Of a stretch of DNA of 64,000 bases, positions 62,186 to 64,000 are shown in pieces. Made by a program: the position numbers and the translations under genes. Below the pieces are notes generated by a model. The model searched no databases and was not told where the DNA came from. It was given only the letters and a program-made list of their open reading frames with translations. Position 1 is the first letter of the stretch. Each line of letters opens with the position of its first letter. The DNA is from Erythrobacter neustonensis. Lineage in GTDB: Bacteria > Pseudomonadota > Alphaproteobacteria > Sphingomonadales > Sphingomonadaceae. Where the stretch lies: contig NZ_CP016033.1 of NCBI RefSeq assembly GCF_001663175.1, positions 2,604,001-2,668,000 on the forward strand. The letters are read 5' to 3'.

Positions 62186-63532
62186 TCAGTTGGTGGTTGC
62201 GCCGCCGGCCATACCGGCCTTTGCCTGCTGCTTGGCGTAGGTGCTCCACAGCATCGCCACCGGCGCGCGCGAACCCTGCACCTTGGCAAAGGTAGCAAGC
62301 GCCATGTCGGTGTTGCCCGAACCGATCTGCGCGATGCCCAGACGGGTCAGCGCAAGATCGCGGTCGACATCGGGCAGCGTCAGGCTCTTCTCGTAGAACC
62401 CTGCCGCCTTGGCGTATTCGCCATAGCTCAGGAAGGTGTCGCCAGCGGCGATGATCGTGCGAAGCTTGGCAGCCCCGGCATTGGCATCGCGTTCGAGCGT
62501 CGGCAGGGCGGCACGGTCCTGCGCGATCAGGCCCGCTGCTGCCTTGGCCTGTTCATCGACCCAGCTGTCGCTGCCCTTGGCGATCACGCCCGAGGCATTG
62601 GCCTCGTCGATCACAGCCTTGACTTCGAACGGCAGACGGCGCGGATCGGCGGACTCGATATAGAAGATATAGTCGTTCTTCTCCTTGAGCGCGCCGACCT
62701 TCTTGCCCAGACGCAGGAGGTCAAGCAGAACTGCGCCATCGTAATCGTTGAGATTGCGGGTCAGGTTGATCGCATCGCGCCAGTTTTCGGTGGTGGGGAA
62801 ATCCACCACCCAGTTCTGCACCAGACCATAGATCTGGGGCACCATTTCGTTTCTGTAGGCAATCGAAATGCCACGGCCGTAGAGTTTGGCACCGACCGGC
62901 TTGCCTTCAGCCCTGAGGCTGTCGATCAGATCGGTCAGATACTTGATGCCTTCGGCATTGCGGCCTTCGGCAAAGTACAGTTCTGCCAGACTAAGCTGCA
63001 GATCCTGCACCGATGCGGTCGGGGTGCTGTAGTTCAGGTTGATCGCGTTCTGCAGATAGGTGCGCGCCTTGTCATACTGCTTCAGTTCGTTGGCGACCTG
63101 GGACGCGACGACATTGAAGCGGCCCGCGTTTTCAGGGGCAACCTTGCCGCTGGCCAGCATCATCTCCGCGCCCTGCAACTGCAGCGGATAATCCTTGGAC
63201 GTAATCCCGAGATTGTAGATCATCCCGCCAAGCGCCTGCTTGTCATCGGGCGTTGCCGCCAGCGGTACCAGCGCCATAACCTGCGGCTTGAGTGCAGCGT
63301 AATCGGGCGACGGCGCCTTGAGCGCAGTTTCGACGCCCTGATAGGCCTTCACGAAAGCAGGCGTGAATTTCGCCTTGGCTTCCGCCGGCTCATCCTTCTT
63401 CTTTTTCTGGGCAAGGGCTGCTCCGGTGAAGCCGGGCACGGCGAGCACGGCGGTGCCGGTGGCAAGCGCCACAGCAAGCGCGAACTGGCGGCCAAGGCCG
63501 GCCTGACGACGGGGCGAAGACAAATTGGTCAC
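62186..63532 (-). CDS. Exported TPR-like helical repeat protein
   Basis: The 448-residue protein has an N-terminal export signal (hydrophobic core FALAVALATGTAVLAVPG, cleavage near ALAQ), a Lys-rich stretch (KKKKDEPAEAKAK), then helical repeats such as YDKARTYLQNAIN, AELYFAEGRNAEGIKYL and YGEYAKAAGFYEKSL that resemble TPR units. No catalytic motif is seen. The GTG at 63532 is preferred to the GTG at 63544, since it has a GGAG site six bases upstream (63542-63539). It probably works as a periplasmic scaffold; the partner is unknown. It is divergent from gyrA. Confidence 0.75.
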   Translation of the reverse strand: MTNLSSPRRQAGLGRQFALAVALATGTAVLAVPGFTGAALAQKKKKDEPAEAKAKFTPAFVKAYQGVETALKAPSPDYAALKPQVMALVPLAATPDDKQALGGMIYNLGITSKDYPLQLQGAEMMLASGKVAPENAGRFNVVASQVANELKQYDKARTYLQNAINLNYSTPTASVQDLQLSLAELYFAEGRNAEGIKYLTDLIDSLRAEGKPVGAKLYGRGISIAYRNEMVPQIYGLVQNWVVDFPTTENWRDAINLTRNLNDYDGAVLLDLLRLGKKVGALKEKNDYIFYIESADPRRLPFEVKAVIDEANASGVIAKGSDSWVDEQAKAAAGLIAQDRAALPTLERDANAGAAKLRTIIAAGDTFLSYGEYAKAAGFYEKSLTLPDVDRDLALTRLGIAQIGSGNTDMALATFAKVQGSRAPVAMLWSTYAKQQAKAGMAGGATTN

Positions 63533-63639
63533 TGCGTTCTCCACATTTATGGCCGTCTGCGCGCCAATCGCGGCGCGCGCACTGCCCGAAAACCGCCCTT
63601 GCCTTTGAACGGCCCGGACGGGATTTGCAAATTGTCCCT

Positions 63640-63751
63640 AGGTGTGGCCGGGTGAACGGTCTTTGAATGCACACCTGGCGCAATAGACAGGTTGGCAATG
63701 TCCGAGGTGTGGAAAAATGCGCTTCGTTCGCCGTGTGTTCCATGCACACGG
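63640..63751. promoter_or_regulatory. Cluster of GTGTG half-sites in the gyrA / repeat-protein divergent region
   Basis: The 324-base gap 63533-63856 holds no gene. It contains AGGTGTGG at 63640 and 63705, its inverted form CACACCT at 63670, and a perfect inverted repeat CCGTGTG (63731-63737) ... CACACGG (63745-63751) with a seven-base spacer. Five related half-sites in 112 bases look like an operator array between divergent promoters. The binding protein is unknown. Confidence 0.5.
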
Positions 63752-63856
63752 TGGCACAATGCCGGCCAAGCGCCTATCTAGATCGCGATATGCTGGCCTG
63801 ACTATGGCCGGCCCGCCGCATCCGGCACCCGAACACAAGCAGAAACGGCCCTTATC

Positions 63857-64000
63857 TTGAGCGACGACAGCGACATCATCGATTCCCCCGCAAGCCCGGC
63901 AGCTGGCTTCGACCGCATCGACATCGTCGACGAGATGAAGTCGAGCTACCTCGACTACGCTATGAGCGTGATCGTCAGCCGCGCGCTGCCCGATGTGCGC
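63857..64000 (+). CDS. gyrA: DNA gyrase subunit A, 5' end only
   Basis: Only 48 codons are inside the window. The frame contains the GyrA N-terminus [20 protein letters not shown] followed by PDVR, which distinguishes it from ParC. The catalytic Tyr and quinolone region lie outside. No ATG or GTG exists in the open frame since the in-frame stop at 63779-63781, so TTG 63857 is the start. GyrA introduces negative supercoils with GyrB. The long GTGTG-containing gap upstream is its promoter region. Confidence 0.93.
   Translation, partial: MSDDSDIIDSPASPAAGFDRIDIVDEMKSSYLDYAMSVIVSRALPDVR

Overview
The window is high-GC chromosomal DNA from an alphaproteobacterium, most likely a sphingomonad (order Sphingomonadales, possibly Erythrobacteraceae). 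The support is gene content and order: dusB-ntrB-ntrC-ntrY-ntrX-hfq-hflX, hemW-rdgB-rph facing hrcA-grpE, a fused ispDF, dacC-tmk-holB-metG-tatD, an Hfq with two Sm-like domains in one chain, a phaR regulator, and an alphaproteobacterial-type heat-shock promoter and SOS box. No taxonomic marker such as 16S rRNA is present, so the family-level placement is inference. There is no insertion sequence, prophage, CRISPR array or plasmid backbone. The block is mostly core genome, tightly packed, with many ATGA/GTGA start-stop overlaps and convergent genes separated by 0 to 9 bases.

Layout. 1-5 kb: the tail of a chemotaxis-receptor-like protein, an L,D-transpeptidase, a MoxR ATPase, then a reverse-strand unit of ECF sigma factor, four-helix membrane protein and class A beta-lactamase-like hydrolase. 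5-11 kb: parE; an LpoA-like lipoprotein facing rsmI-yraN-gshB-dedA. 11-17 kb: xerC, hemW, rdgB and rph on the reverse strand, a CAP-domain protein, then hrcA-grpE. 17-25 kb: an HEMTH-motif protein and a copper chaperone, dnaK-dnaJ, a large patatin-like protein, and radA behind a LexA box. 25-35 kb: cvpA, a NifU-like scaffold, an MHS transporter, alr, phaR, a type 3 proS, an M28 peptidase, rnr. 35-40 kb: a universal stress protein, then pdhC and lpdA split by a DUF559/hairpin cassette and a thioesterase. 40-49 kb: a hydroxylase-domain protein, tRNA-Ser(UGA), then a wall-and-replication run (transglycosylase, dacC, tmk, holB, metG, tatD, MBL hydrolase, small membrane protein, mazG). 49-58 kb, reverse strand: dusB-ntrBCYX-hfq-hflX. 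58-64 kb: ispDF, a secreted unknown, pncC/cinA-like, and on the reverse strand lipA-ratA-like and a secreted repeat protein, ending at the 5' end of gyrA.

How the genes work together. Protein quality control (HrcA, GrpE, DnaK, DnaJ) sits under a visible heat-shock promoter. Two nitrogen/redox two-component systems (NtrBC, NtrYX) lie beside the RNA chaperone Hfq and the GTPase HflX. Several genes act on peptidoglycan (L,D-transpeptidase, LpoA-like activator, transglycosylase, DacC, alanine racemase). lipA and pdhC/lpdA link lipoylation to pyruvate oxidation. parE, gyrA, xerC, radA and holB serve DNA topology, segregation and repair.

The least ordinary items are the tandem-domain Hfq, the E2 subunit with two subunit-binding domains, the DUF559 endonuclease-like gene bounded by C/T-rich hairpins inside the pdhC-lpdA region, an NtrX without the GAFTGA loop, the LexA box in front of radA, the sigma/membrane/beta-lactamase unit, and a cluster of GTGTG half-sites upstream of gyrA. 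No clearly new multigene system is evident.
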